DNA from: Paenibacillus_AB hodogayensis
Lineage (GTDB): Bacteria; Bacillota; Bacilli; Paenibacillales; NBRC-103111
Direction of reading: 5' to 3'
Assembly: GCF_039536325.1 (NCBI RefSeq)
Contig: NZ_BAAAYO010000010.1
Span: forward strand, 496,001 to 560,000
DNA length: 64,000 bases
The notes beneath the pieces are model-generated. The model was not told where the DNA came from. It was given only the letters and a program-made list of their open reading frames with translations, and did not search any database. Of the stretch, positions 51,070 through 59,380 are shown piece after piece. Each line of letters starts with the position of its first letter. The stretch's first letter is position 1. Position numbers and translations under genes: made by a program.

Positions 51070-51225
51070 ATGGACAAACCGCCGATGGAGCCGGAATTCG
51101 GAGAACGCGCCGTGGATCAATGGCAAAGCTCGCTGCCGAAGCCGCTGCGCACGTTCAGCTATTTCTTTTTCGGTCTTGTTGCGCTCGTCAGCGTGTTCGG
51201 CTGGATCGTATCGCCCGGGAGTTGA
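51070..51225 (+). CDS. Small membrane protein (51 aa)
   Basis: A frame of 51 codons opening MDKPPMEPEFGERAVDQW and ending LVSVFGWIVSPGS, with one hydrophobic helix (about 29-47) after an acidic, Pro-rich start. AAAGGAGG lies eight bases before the ATG, the best ribosome site among the small genes. An extended -10 (TGTTATATA) is seen near 51030. A strong terminator follows. It stands alone between hemE and hemB, the only plus-strand gene inside the heme cluster. No known family is recognised. Confidence 0.65.
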   Translation: MDKPPMEPEFGERAVDQWQSSLPKPLRTFSYFFFGLVALVSVFGWIVSPGS

Positions 51226-51291
51226 TCGGAAAGCCTGAGGGCTTATTATCCAGAACGACGGGGGGACGCATGTTGAAACGGGAAACGTCAT

Positions 51292-51334
51292 AAAAAAGGG
51301 CTCGACCGGAACGATAGCCGGGAGCCCTTTTTTT
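51292..51334. terminator. Convergent terminator of the 51-aa gene and the hem operon
   Basis: AAAAAAGGGCTC pairs with GAGCCCTTTTTT; the stem is flanked by A and T runs, so it can act in both directions, between stops at 51225 and 51346. Confidence 0.95.
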
Positions 51335-51345
51335 CATGCCATTTT

Positions 51346-52341
51346 TTAACGATCCTGCAGCCAACGGGCCGCGTCTTTGGCAAAATACGTAATGATGATG
51401 TCCGCTCCCGCGCGCTTCATGCCGAGCAGCGTCTCCAGCACGATCGCCCGCTCGTCCAGCCACCCCTGAAGAGCGGCAGCCTTCACCATCGAATACTCCG
51501 CGCTGACGTTGTAGGCGACCAGCGGCAAGTCGAACTGCTCCTTCAGCAGCCGAATCACGTCGAGATAAGCCAGAGCCGGCTTGACCATGAGCATGTCCGC
51601 GCCCTCCAGCACATCGCTCTCCGCCTCGCGCAGCGCTTCGCGCAAGTTGGCCGGGTCCATCTGGTACGTTCTGCGGTCCCCGAATTGCGGCGTGGAATGG
51701 GCGGCATCGCGGAACGGACCGTAGAAAGCCGACGCATACTTGACCGAGTAAGACATAACCGGCACGTGCTCGAAGCCGGCATCGTCCAGCCCCCCGCGGA
51801 TCGCCTGCACGAAGCCGTCCATCATGTTGGACGGAGCAATGATGTCCGCGCCCGCTTCCGCCTGCGAGACGGCCGTCTTGACGAGCAGCTCGAGCGAAGC
51901 GTCGTTGTCGACGTCGGCCCGGCCGGTAAGCTCGTCGCGGCGGACGACGCCGCAATGGCCGTGACTCGTGAACTGGCACAGGCACGTGTCGGCTACGACA
52001 AGCAGATCGGGCTGCCATTCCTTGATTTTGCGCGTGGCCCGCTGCACGATCGAATGGTTGCCGTACGCTTCCGAGCCCACCTCGTCCTTATGATCCGGAA
52101 CCCCGAACAGCAGTACGGCCTGGATGCCCAGTCCGGCGATTTCCTTAATCTCGTCCTCTAACAAATCCAACGACCAGTGGTATACGCCGGGCATCGAGCG
52201 AATCTCTTCCTTAACCCCGGTTCCTTCGGTGACAAAAATCGGATATATAAAGTCGTGAGCAGACAGCATCGTTTCCCGCACCAGATTGCGCAGCGCGGAC
52301 GATGTACGCAGTCTACGGTTGCGAACTACAGGAAAACCCAT
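51346..52341 (-). CDS. hemB: Delta-aminolevulinic acid dehydratase (porphobilinogen synthase)
   Basis: HemB joins two 5-aminolevulinates into porphobilinogen. The 331-residue protein has the Zn-type Cys cluster VVADTCLCQFTSHGHCGVV near 117-135, the Schiff-base lysines in QVSYSVKYASAF-like and MLMVKPALAYLDV segments near 194 and 247, and FPVVRNRRLRTSSALRNLV at the N terminus. The ATG three codons into the longest frame is used, behind GGTGGAG. It ends the hemA operon, followed by a strong terminator. Confidence 0.97.
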   Translation of the reverse strand: MGFPVVRNRRLRTSSALRNLVRETMLSAHDFIYPIFVTEGTGVKEEIRSMPGVYHWSLDLLEDEIKEIAGLGIQAVLLFGVPDHKDEVGSEAYGNHSIVQRATRKIKEWQPDLLVVADTCLCQFTSHGHCGVVRRDELTGRADVDNDASLELLVKTAVSQAEAGADIIAPSNMMDGFVQAIRGGLDDAGFEHVPVMSYSVKYASAFYGPFRDAAHSTPQFGDRRTYQMDPANLREALREAESDVLEGADMLMVKPALAYLDVIRLLKEQFDLPLVAYNVSAEYSMVKAAALQGWLDERAIVLETLLGMKRAGADIIITYFAKDAARWLQDR

Positions 52342-52362
52342 CGTCTCCACCCTTTCGTCTGA

Positions 52363-53904
52363 TTAATCCGCCGTTCCGCCGGCGATTGCCTCCACCAGCG
52401 AAGCGACCGTCGCTTCCCGGGCCGTCGCGTGCAAGTGCAAGCCGGCTTTGACCGCCGTCTCCGCCGTGACCGGCCCGATCGCGTACAGCTCGATCCGGTT
52501 CAGCAGCGCCTCCGGCTCCGGCTCTCCGAGCCTTCGGAGCGCCTCGAGCAGGTTCGTCACCGTGGACGAGCTGGTGAAGGTCGCCGCGTGAATCGAGCCC
52601 GTCCGGAGCAGCTCCAGCGTCTCCTCGCCGTCTTCCAACGATAACGTATTTTCATAAACGTCTGCTACGTCCACATGCGCGCCGAACTCGCGCAAGCCGT
52701 CCGCCAACACCGAGCGCGCCCGGTCTCCCCGAGGGAAAAACACCCGTTCGCCCGGTTGAACGAATTGCTTCATCAGCTCCAGCAGCGACTCGGCCTGAAA
52801 CGACTCGTTCGGCACGAGATCGGCCACCAGACCGCGCCCGAGCAGCGCCTCCTGCGTCTTCGGACCGACCGCGGCCAGCTTCGCCCGGTGCAGCGACCGG
52901 ACGTCCGTCCGCAGCTCGGCCATGCGCCGGAACGTAAAATCGACGCCGTTCGCGCTCGTGAACAACAGCCAATCGTACTGCTCGAGCCGTCCGAGCGCCT
53001 CGTCCAGCGCTCGCAGGACGGGCCCTTCTTCCGGCTGACGCAGACGGATGACCGGAAACTCTACAGCCTCGCCGCCGTATTCCTCGATCAAGCGGACGAG
53101 CTCGCTCGCCTGCTCCCGCGCGCGCGTGACCAACACCCTGCGACCGAACAGCCGACGCTTCTCGAACCAGGCCAGCTTCTCGCGCAGCTTGACTACGTCG
53201 CCGACGATAATAATCGCCGGGGATTGGATATCCGCCGCCTTGACCAGCCCGCTTAACGTCTCCAACGTCCCGACCACGGTCCGCTGCTCCATCCACGTCC
53301 CCATGCGGATCACCGCCGCCGGCGTATTGGAATCCCGGCCGTGCGCGACCAATTGCCCGCATATCGTCTCGATATTGGCAACGCCCATCAAGAAGATAAT
53401 CGTTCCCGAAGCTCCCGCTAGGTTATCCCAATTCACATTGGAATACGTCTTGTTCGGATATTCATGCCCGGTGACGACCGAGAATGAAGAAGTAAAGTCG
53501 CGGTGCGTCACCGGAATGCCGGCGTATGCCGGCACTGCGATGGCGGACGTGATGCCCGGCACGATCTCGAACTCGATGCCGTTGTCGGCCAGCAGCTCCG
53601 CCTCTTCGCCGACGCGTCCGAATACGCTCGGATCGCCGCCCTTGAGCCGGGTTACCGTCTTGCCCTCCAACGCCAGATCGACCAGCATCCGGTTAATTTC
53701 CGACTGCTTGATCATATGCTTGTCCGGCAGCTTGCCGACGAATATTTTGTCCGCTCCCGGCTTCATCTGCCGGAGCAGACGCGGGTTGGCCAGACGGTCG
53801 TATACGACGACGTCGGCCCGCTGGATCGCTTCCAATCCGCGGACCGTAATCAGCTTCGGATCGCCGGGACCGGCTCCGACCAGATATACCTTTCCTTTAC
53901 CCAT
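52363..53904 (-). CDS. cobA-hemD: Uroporphyrinogen III methyltransferase fused to uroporphyrinogen III synthase
   Basis: A 513-residue fusion. Residues about 1-245 are SUMT (CobA), which makes precorrin-2 with SAM: YLVGAGPGDPKLITVRG, RLKGGDPSVFGRVGEE, TPAAVIRMGTWMEQ. Residues about 250-510 are HemD, which cyclises hydroxymethylbilane: GRRVLVTRAREQASEL, WLLFTSANGVDFTF, AVGPKTQEAL and a C-terminal IGPVTAETAVKAG. The fusion puts the last common step and the first siroheme step in one polypeptide. It is eight bases after hemC. Similar fusions occur in other Firmicutes. Confidence 0.95.
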   Translation of the reverse strand: MGKGKVYLVGAGPGDPKLITVRGLEAIQRADVVVYDRLANPRLLRQMKPGADKIFVGKLPDKHMIKQSEINRMLVDLALEGKTVTRLKGGDPSVFGRVGEEAELLADNGIEFEIVPGITSAIAVPAYAGIPVTHRDFTSSFSVVTGHEYPNKTYSNVNWDNLAGASGTIIFLMGVANIETICGQLVAHGRDSNTPAAVIRMGTWMEQRTVVGTLETLSGLVKAADIQSPAIIIVGDVVKLREKLAWFEKRRLFGRRVLVTRAREQASELVRLIEEYGGEAVEFPVIRLRQPEEGPVLRALDEALGRLEQYDWLLFTSANGVDFTFRRMAELRTDVRSLHRAKLAAVGPKTQEALLGRGLVADLVPNESFQAESLLELMKQFVQPGERVFFPRGDRARSVLADGLREFGAHVDVADVYENTLSLEDGEETLELLRTGSIHAATFTSSSTVTNLLEALRRLGEPEPEALLNRIELYAIGPVTAETAVKAGLHLHATAREATVASLVEAIAGGTAD

Positions 53905-53911
53905 TGCTGCA

Positions 53912-54850
53912 TCATCCCCCGAGCTCGGCTATAATTCGGTCCGCTCCTTGCTCGATCATCTTGTCGGCAAGCAGATCGCCAAGCTTGACGGGATCGCTGT
54001 CCCGTCCCCATTCCTTGATCAGACGGCTGCCGTCCGGTGTGCCGACGACGGCCATCATCTCCAGCACGGTTCCGTCATCGCTTTCCTTGACGACGGCGTG
54101 GGCGCCAATCGGAATTTGGCAGCCGCCGTTCAGACGGCCGAGAAACTGCCGCTCCGCACGAACCGCCAGCGCGGTTTCCGCGTGCTGAAACCGGCCGAGC
54201 AGATTGAGCATGAACGCGTCGTCTTCGCGGCATTCGATGCCGAGCGCTCCTTGCGCCACAGTCGGGATGCAAATGTCGGGCGATAAATATTCGCTGATCC
54301 GATCCTGCCAGCCCATTCGGTGCAGTCCCGCCGCAGCGAGCACGATGGCGTCGAAGCCTTCCTTTTCGAGCTTGCGCAGCCGCGTATCAATATTGCCGCG
54401 AAGCGATTCGACCTGCAGATCCGGGCGGTACGCGAGCAGTTGGGCGGAACGGCGCAAGCTGCTTGTGCCAACGCGAGCCCCGCGCGGAAGATCGGCGAGC
54501 GAGACGTTGCCGCGGGTAACGAGACAATCGCGCGGGTCTTCCCGTTCCGGCGTCGCCCCGATGGCGAGCCCCTGCTGACGCTCCCACGGCATATCCTTCA
54601 TGCTGTGCACCGCCATGTCGATCTGGCCCCCGAGCAGCGCCTGTTCGATCTCCTTGACGAACAAGCCTTTTCCGCCAACCTTGGATAACGTCACGTCCAA
54701 GATTTGATCGCCTCGGGTAACGATTTTGTGCAGCTCGAACCGGCACTGGATGCCCGCTTCGTCGGCGATCCGCTGCAGCCGGTCGATCACCTGATTCGTT
54801 TGCGTTAAAGCTAACGCGCTCTGGCGCGTACCTACCGTAATCGTTCGCAT
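53912..54850 (-). CDS. hemC: Porphobilinogen deaminase (hydroxymethylbilane synthase)
   Basis: HemC assembles four porphobilinogens into hydroxymethylbilane. The 312-residue protein starts ITVGTRQSALALTQTNQV, has SKVGGKGLFVKEIEQALL, HSMKDMPW, TSSLRRSAQLL, and the dipyrromethane-cofactor Cys near residue 244 in LNGGCQIPIGA. GGAGAG lies before the ATG; the longer open frame upstream runs into the previous gene and is rejected. It lies between the sirC-like gene and cobA-hemD. Confidence 0.97.
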   Translation of the reverse strand: MRTITVGTRQSALALTQTNQVIDRLQRIADEAGIQCRFELHKIVTRGDQILDVTLSKVGGKGLFVKEIEQALLGGQIDMAVHSMKDMPWERQQGLAIGATPEREDPRDCLVTRGNVSLADLPRGARVGTSSLRRSAQLLAYRPDLQVESLRGNIDTRLRKLEKEGFDAIVLAAAGLHRMGWQDRISEYLSPDICIPTVAQGALGIECREDDAFMLNLLGRFQHAETALAVRAERQFLGRLNGGCQIPIGAHAVVKESDDGTVLEMMAVVGTPDGSRLIKEWGRDSDPVKLGDLLADKMIEQGADRIIAELGG

Positions 54851-54875
54851 CTTCTCTCCGCTCTCCCTTCGTTCC

Positions 54876-55553
54876 TTACGGTTTTTGCACGCCGCTGTTG
54901 TCCGGCGGCGCTTCCCGCTCCAGCCTCTCCGTGAAATGCGCGCGCAACTCGTTCCATCGCCCGGCCCGCACCGCTTCGAGCGCTTCGTCGCCGAACAGCT
55001 CGGCCAGCAGCTTGCGGCGCCGATCCGGGTCGTCCGTGCGGCGGAGCACCTCCAGTCTGTACGCGGAGGCAAATTCCAAAAACGCATCAATATCCCCACC
55101 GACAGCCGCTTCGATCCGGTCGCGGATACGCGAAGCGGCCAGCGGATTCGTCCCCGACGTGGAGACGGCCACCAGCAGATGCCCCCGGCGCCAGACGGCC
55201 GGTACGACGAACGTGCACAGCTCGGGACGGTCCGCCACATTGACGGGCTGTCCGCGCGCCGATGCGTCGACATGGACGCGTTCGTTCACGTCGCTCCGGT
55301 CGGTCGCGGCAAAGACGAGCGCCGCCTGCGCTCCGTCGCCTGCGGCGTACTCCCGCCGATGCACCGTAACCCGACCCGCTTGCTCCCATTCGGCAATTCC
55401 AGCCGTAACCGTCGGACTGACGACCTCGACGGCCGCCCGCGCGGCAAGCAGTCCCGCGATCTTCCGCTCGGCGACCCGCCCGCCTCCGACGACAAGACAG
55501 CTTCGACCGGCCACATCGGTCATGATCGGATACAAGGCGCGCATCAAGCTCAC
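54876..55553 (-). CDS. Precorrin-2 dehydrogenase (siroheme synthase component)
   Basis: A 225-residue protein of the YlnF/SirC/Met8 type that oxidises precorrin-2 to sirohydrochlorin with NAD. The Rossmann motif SCLVVGGGRVAERKIAGLL is near residue 20, the family Asp lies in the NVADRPELCTF segment, and SGTNPLAASRIRDRIE is near 130. The C terminus (about 160-225) may carry a helical dimer part. The proposed GTG start overlaps the hemX stop in GTGA, with an alternative ATG four codons earlier. In a heme operon it pairs with the SUMT fusion to make siroheme. Confidence 0.88.
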   Translation of the reverse strand: MSLMRALYPIMTDVAGRSCLVVGGGRVAERKIAGLLAARAAVEVVSPTVTAGIAEWEQAGRVTVHRREYAAGDGAQAALVFAATDRSDVNERVHVDASARGQPVNVADRPELCTFVVPAVWRRGHLLVAVSTSGTNPLAASRIRDRIEAAVGGDIDAFLEFASAYRLEVLRRTDDPDRRRKLLAELFGDEALEAVRAGRWNELRAHFTERLEREAPPDNSGVQKP

Positions 55554-56383
55554 ATCCAAATCCAATGATGAAACCCGGAATACAGGTTAAATAATGAAAA
55601 ATTGATGACCACGATCGTAAACGCGGCCAAATTCCAAAACGCCAGCATATAGCCAGTCTGCTTCCCGGAAAAGCGCTGGAGCAGATAAAACGCATACACG
55701 GCCAGACTGAACAAAGAGCTGAGTACCTTCGCGTCGGCGATCAGACGCGTCTCGCCTTCCAGCACGATCTTGGCGATTCCCAGCACGACAGCCAGGATCA
55801 GCAGCGGAATGCCGATCATGACCGCCCGGTACGTATAGCCTTCAATCTTGTCCAGACTGGGGAATCGGTTCATCACTGTGGACCATTGCTTGCCCTTGAG
55901 CTTCCGGTGCATGAACAAGTACATGCCCGACAATAAGGCGGCTATAAGGAACGCGGCGTAGCTGGCGATCGCCAGCGTAATATGAATAAAGACGAGTTCG
56001 TCCTTGGCCTCCCACTGCCTGCTGATTGGCGTAGCCGACGGATCGCTGAAGAAGTTCAGCGCCAATATGGCAAAGCCTGCCAAATTCAGCAAGAACAAGA
56101 GCAAATCGAGCCGTCTTAAAAAGAAGTTCATCATGAGCGAAACGGTAACGAGCATCCAGCAATAAAAGAATAAGGCCTCGAACATCGTCAACACCGGTAT
56201 GTAGCGGTGCTCGGCCACCCGAACCGCGATGAAGCCGGTTTGCAGCAGCCATACAAATGCAAGCAGCCCCGTTCCTAACCGCTTTGCACTCCGGTTTTTG
56301 GACGCCAAGTCGGAGAAAGAAAACAGCAGGCTCAGGGCATACATATATAAAATCGCGTCGTAAATCCACGTTTTGGCCAGCAT
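55550..56383 (-). CDS. hemX: HemX, CcsA-like membrane protein
   Basis: HemX is an integral membrane protein that lowers HemA levels in Bacillus. The 277-residue product has about eight membrane segments and the CcsA-like motif RYIPVLTMFEALFFYCWML and FIHITLAIASYAAFLIAA. Two conserved His residues are visible, in the AEHRYIP and VFIHITL segments. It lies 12 bases after hemA and overlaps the next gene in a GTGA-type junction. The same order as Bacillus hemAXCDB supports the name. Confidence 0.9.
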   Translation of the reverse strand: MLAKTWIYDAILYMYALSLLFSFSDLASKNRSAKRLGTGLLAFVWLLQTGFIAVRVAEHRYIPVLTMFEALFFYCWMLVTVSLMMNFFLRRLDLLLFLLNLAGFAILALNFFSDPSATPISRQWEAKDELVFIHITLAIASYAAFLIAALLSGMYLFMHRKLKGKQWSTVMNRFPSLDKIEGYTYRAVMIGIPLLILAVVLGIAKIVLEGETRLIADAKVLSSLFSLAVYAFYLLQRFSGKQTGYMLAFWNLAAFTIVVINFSLFNLYSGFHHWIWM

Positions 56384-56395
56384 CGCGCCTATCCT

Positions 56396-57817
56396 CTACG
56401 AGCCGGCCAGCAGCTCGCCGGCCGCCAAGGCCGCAAGCGGCTTGCGCTCTCGCTGTTCCGCCAACAGAGGAGGAACATCTTTCTTCAGCTCCGCCATCGC
56501 CGACTTGTCCGCCGCGCGCTCGGCTTCCTGATCGGCTTTGGCGTTCTCCACCAATTGCTCGAGGCCGAACAGATCGGTGAATAGCTGGATGGCCTCTTCG
56601 CCCTTACGCTCCCCGGCCAGCTCCTTGATCCGCATAATCGGGTCCCGCATCATTTGGTTCAGCATGCTTTTAGTGAGTTTGCGAATGACTTTGATTTCCC
56701 GCTCGTCAAGCCCGCTCAGCTTGTTCAGCATGCTGTTCATCGTTTCGTCGTAGATGGCGACCGACTTGTCTTGCAGCGCCCGGATAACCGGGCTGACGCC
56801 GAGCAGCTTGTACCACTGATCGAACGCCTCGATTTCCTTATCGATCATGATGCCGATCTTGACCGCTTCCTTCTGACGTCCGCTTAAATTCGTTTCCACA
56901 ATAAGCTCCAGGTCGTCGATATCGTACAAATAAACGTTTGCCAGGTTCGCAATATCCGGATCGATATCCCGCGGAACGGCGATATCGATCATGAACAACG
57001 GACGAGAGCGGCGGCACCGCATCGCATTGGCCACCATCTCGCGGCCCAGCACGTAGCCGGGCGCCCCGGTGGAGCTGATGACGATATCCGCCTTGCCGAG
57101 CTCCTCGCCCAGCCGTTCGGACGGGATGGCTTTGCCGTTCACCTTGCCCGCCAGCTCGACCGCCTTATCGAACGTTCGGTTGACGACGATCACCTTGTTC
57201 GCTCCGCCGGAGGTCAAATGCTTGAGCGTCAGCTCGCTCATTTTACCTGCTCCGACGATCAGAACCGTCTTTCCGCTGAAATTACCGAATATCCGCTTAC
57301 CGAGCTCGACGGCCGCATAGCTGACCGATACCGGATTGTCGCCGATCGACGTCTCCGAATGAGCCCGCTTCGCCAGCGTAATCGCCTGCTTGAACAGCGT
57401 GTTGAACATCGTGCCGGTCGCCTTCTCCTGCTGCGCCTTCAAGAACGCATCGCGAATTTGGCCAAGAATTTGCGTCTCCCCGATCACCATCGAGTCGAGT
57501 CCGCATGTCACCCGGAACAAATGGTCGATTGCCTGGCGGTCTTCGTAAATATAAAGATAGTCCTTCATCCGCTCGCGCGGGATGCCGAACCACATTTCCA
57601 AAAAATTGCGCACGTAATGACCGCACATGTACAGCCGGTCCACGACCGCATAAATCTCCGTCCGGTTGCAGGTGCTCACGATGACGCATTCCAGTATGCT
57701 CTTCGTATCTTTCAGCTGTTGCAGCGCTTGAGGAAGCGAGTTCTCTTCAAAAGCAAACCGTTCCCGAATTTCGACGGGAGCCGTCCGATAATTCAGACCT
57801 ACCGCAATGATATGCAT
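56396..57817 (-). CDS. hemA: Glutamyl-tRNA reductase
   Basis: HemA reduces Glu-tRNA to glutamate-1-semialdehyde, the entry to tetrapyrrole synthesis. The 473-residue protein starts MHIIAVGLNYRTAPVEIRE; the catalytic Cys50 sits in VSTCNRTEIYAV; the NADPH domain has VLIVGAGKMSEL near 188; the dimerisation helix fills the last 130 residues. GCAGGTGA is five bases before this ATG; 19 extra upstream codons are rejected. It heads hemA-hemX-sirC-hemC-cobA/hemD-hemB. Confidence 0.97.
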   Translation of the reverse strand: MHIIAVGLNYRTAPVEIRERFAFEENSLPQALQQLKDTKSILECVIVSTCNRTEIYAVVDRLYMCGHYVRNFLEMWFGIPRERMKDYLYIYEDRQAIDHLFRVTCGLDSMVIGETQILGQIRDAFLKAQQEKATGTMFNTLFKQAITLAKRAHSETSIGDNPVSVSYAAVELGKRIFGNFSGKTVLIVGAGKMSELTLKHLTSGGANKVIVVNRTFDKAVELAGKVNGKAIPSERLGEELGKADIVISSTGAPGYVLGREMVANAMRCRRSRPLFMIDIAVPRDIDPDIANLANVYLYDIDDLELIVETNLSGRQKEAVKIGIMIDKEIEAFDQWYKLLGVSPVIRALQDKSVAIYDETMNSMLNKLSGLDEREIKVIRKLTKSMLNQMMRDPIMRIKELAGERKGEEAIQLFTDLFGLEQLVENAKADQEAERAADKSAMAELKKDVPPLLAEQRERKPLAALAAGELLAGS

Positions 57818-57851
57818 CGCGTTCACCTGCCTTCCGCATCTAAAATCTTTT

Positions 57852-57863
57852 CCCATTATACCA
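57852..57863 (-). promoter_or_regulatory. Extended -10 promoter of the hemA operon
   Basis: On the minus strand TGGTATAAT, -10 TATAAT at 57855-57860, with only a poor -35. It lies 38 bases before the hemA start. Confidence 0.5.
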
Positions 57864-57969
57864 TAGTTCGACAAACGTAAAAGGACAAAAGTTTGACTAA
57901 ATCATGACAGGCCGTTTCGGTATCTCTTGCCTTTAGTGTGATCGGAAAAAGTGTCCGGTATTCAAAACT

Positions 57970-58506
57970 TTACCGGAGCAGCTTTTTCTTCAACAGCTCG
58001 GCCAGTTGTTCGTCAAGCTTCGCCACCTTGTCGTTTTGCGACGAAACGAGTTTACCCGACGAAGTAAGCAGCTTGCCGTAGCCTTCATACACGTCCTTGA
58101 AGGCGCGCGACGCCTCGCCCAGCGCTTCCTTCTCATCCGCCTTAAGCGCCCGGCTCCCGCCGATCTGCAGCCGCAGCACGCATTGCACCAGTTGCTCCAC
58201 CGAACGGAGCGGCGTCAGACGGTCGTCGCCCACCGCTTGGACGAGCCGTTCATGGACGTAATTGGCCGAATAGGCGGACAGCCGCAGCGCGTCCAACTCC
58301 TTCGTATCGCCCGCCTTCGTCGCCTCGGCAAGCGAACTGTTCAGCAGCTCGATCTGGAACTGGGATACCTGAAACAGCAGCAGCGAAGCGTTGGCCGACT
58401 CCCGGTGCTGCGTCAAATAGCCGTAAATGCGTGAAATCGGCCACAGGATGAGCAGGAGCAGGGCAAGCCACAGCGCCATTTTGCGCAATCCCGCATGTCG
58501 TCCCAT
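57970..58506 (-). CDS. Uncharacterised membrane-anchored helical protein
   Basis: A 178-residue protein I do not recognise. A short basic start (MGRHAGLRK) is followed by a membrane anchor (about 10-27, MALWLALLLLILWPISRI) and a long, mostly helical extracytoplasmic region (about 32-178) rich in Leu, Ala, Glu and Lys, ending in a Lys-rich KLDEQLAELLKKKLLR. AGGAG precedes the ATG. It resembles a four-helix sensor-like bundle, but no kinase or receptor part follows. It lies between the hemA operon and speD. Confidence 0.75.
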   Translation of the reverse strand: MGRHAGLRKMALWLALLLLILWPISRIYGYLTQHRESANASLLLFQVSQFQIELLNSSLAEATKAGDTKELDALRLSAYSANYVHERLVQAVGDDRLTPLRSVEQLVQCVLRLQIGGSRALKADEKEALGEASRAFKDVYEGYGKLLTSSGKLVSSQNDKVAKLDEQLAELLKKKLLR

Positions 58507-58630
58507 ACAAGGTTCTCCTCCCCGATATACATTGGAACCTACCTATCAAAGCCCGCTCCGACAACCGCTATGCCGGACGGTACGGACACCTGACTTCGTA
58601 CATGTTCCATTGTATGGGACGAACAACAAA

Positions 58631-58660
58631 CAAATAACCATGGTTTCCCATGGTTATTTG
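58631..58660. terminator. Perfect hairpin after speD
   Basis: CAAATAACCATGG-TTTC-CCATGGTTATTTG, a 13-bp exact stem. On the minus strand it is followed by TTTGTTGTTC. It lies 53 bases after the speD stop. Confidence 0.75.
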
Positions 58661-58712
58661 CGCCTTGCATTTCGAGAAAAACCGCCGTTCCAAGCTTGTT
58701 CTTACTGTTTCC

Positions 58713-59114
58713 TTACTTCGCCAACGCTTGCTGATCCATCACGGGCGTTTCGACCGTCAGCTCGCCGAGACCGCGAATCAGCTTCTTTGCATAAGTGCGC
58801 TCGGGCTTAAGCACCGAGACCAAGTAATCGATGGCCGCTTGTGGGTCGACCGTTTCTCCGCACGTGTAACAATCCAGGGCCGCGAATCCTTTCTCAGGAT
58901 ACGTGTGGATAGAGATGTGGCTTTCCGAAAGCAAAACCAACACCGTCGCGCCTTGTGGTTCAAATTGCTTGGCTTGCACGGACAATACCGTAGCCCCGCA
59001 AACTTCTGCCGCCTCAACCATCTGAGCCTGCAACCATTCTGCATTGTTCAGCAGTTCAAAATCGGCTCCCCAAGTATCAACAGCAACGTGTCTTCCGAAA
59101 GTTGAGTATTCCAT
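58713..59114 (-). CDS. speD: S-adenosylmethionine decarboxylase proenzyme
   Basis: SpeD (SpeH in Bacillus) makes decarboxylated SAM for spermidine synthesis. The 133-residue proenzyme cleaves itself between Glu64 and Ser65 in LLSESHISIHTYPE, creating the pyruvoyl group. His70 and Cys85 of the active site are present (DCYTCG). The size fits the short class 1B enzymes. GAAGGGGG precedes the ATG. It is a single-gene unit behind a structured leader. Confidence 0.96.
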   Translation of the reverse strand: MEYSTFGRHVAVDTWGADFELLNNAEWLQAQMVEAAEVCGATVLSVQAKQFEPQGATVLVLLSESHISIHTYPEKGFAALDCYTCGETVDPQAAIDYLVSVLKPERTYAKKLIRGLGELTVETPVMDQQALAK

Positions 59115-59260
59115 CTTTCGGTTCCCCCTTCCTAGGAATAAAATTGTTGGATTTCATCCGCTAGGACCTACGTCATTCACTTCTCGAGGGAATAATCTCT
59201 CGCAACATTACATGTCCTGAGTGAATCCTGGTTCCTATATTGTTTTCAACGAGAATAAAA
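59115..59260 (-). promoter_or_regulatory. Structured leader of speD
   Basis: The 146 bases before the start codon contain ATTCACT and AGTGAAT arms about 35 bases apart with an inner CGAG/CTCG pair, and CCTAG repeats near the ribosome site (GTCCTAG and CCTAGGAAGGGGG). A candidate promoter (TTGCAA-17-TATTTT) lies farther upstream, near 59260-59290. A folded leader is plausible; no known riboswitch pattern was recognised. Confidence 0.3.
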
Positions 59261-59380
59261 ATAACATCTATTGCCCACAATTGCAATACTTTTTTTTGTA
59301 AAGGAACAAAACGATTCGCGCCCCGTATTCTTCCCGTTGTCACAGTATGTGCGGAGGGCGGGTTTGGTGCCAACGTTTTT

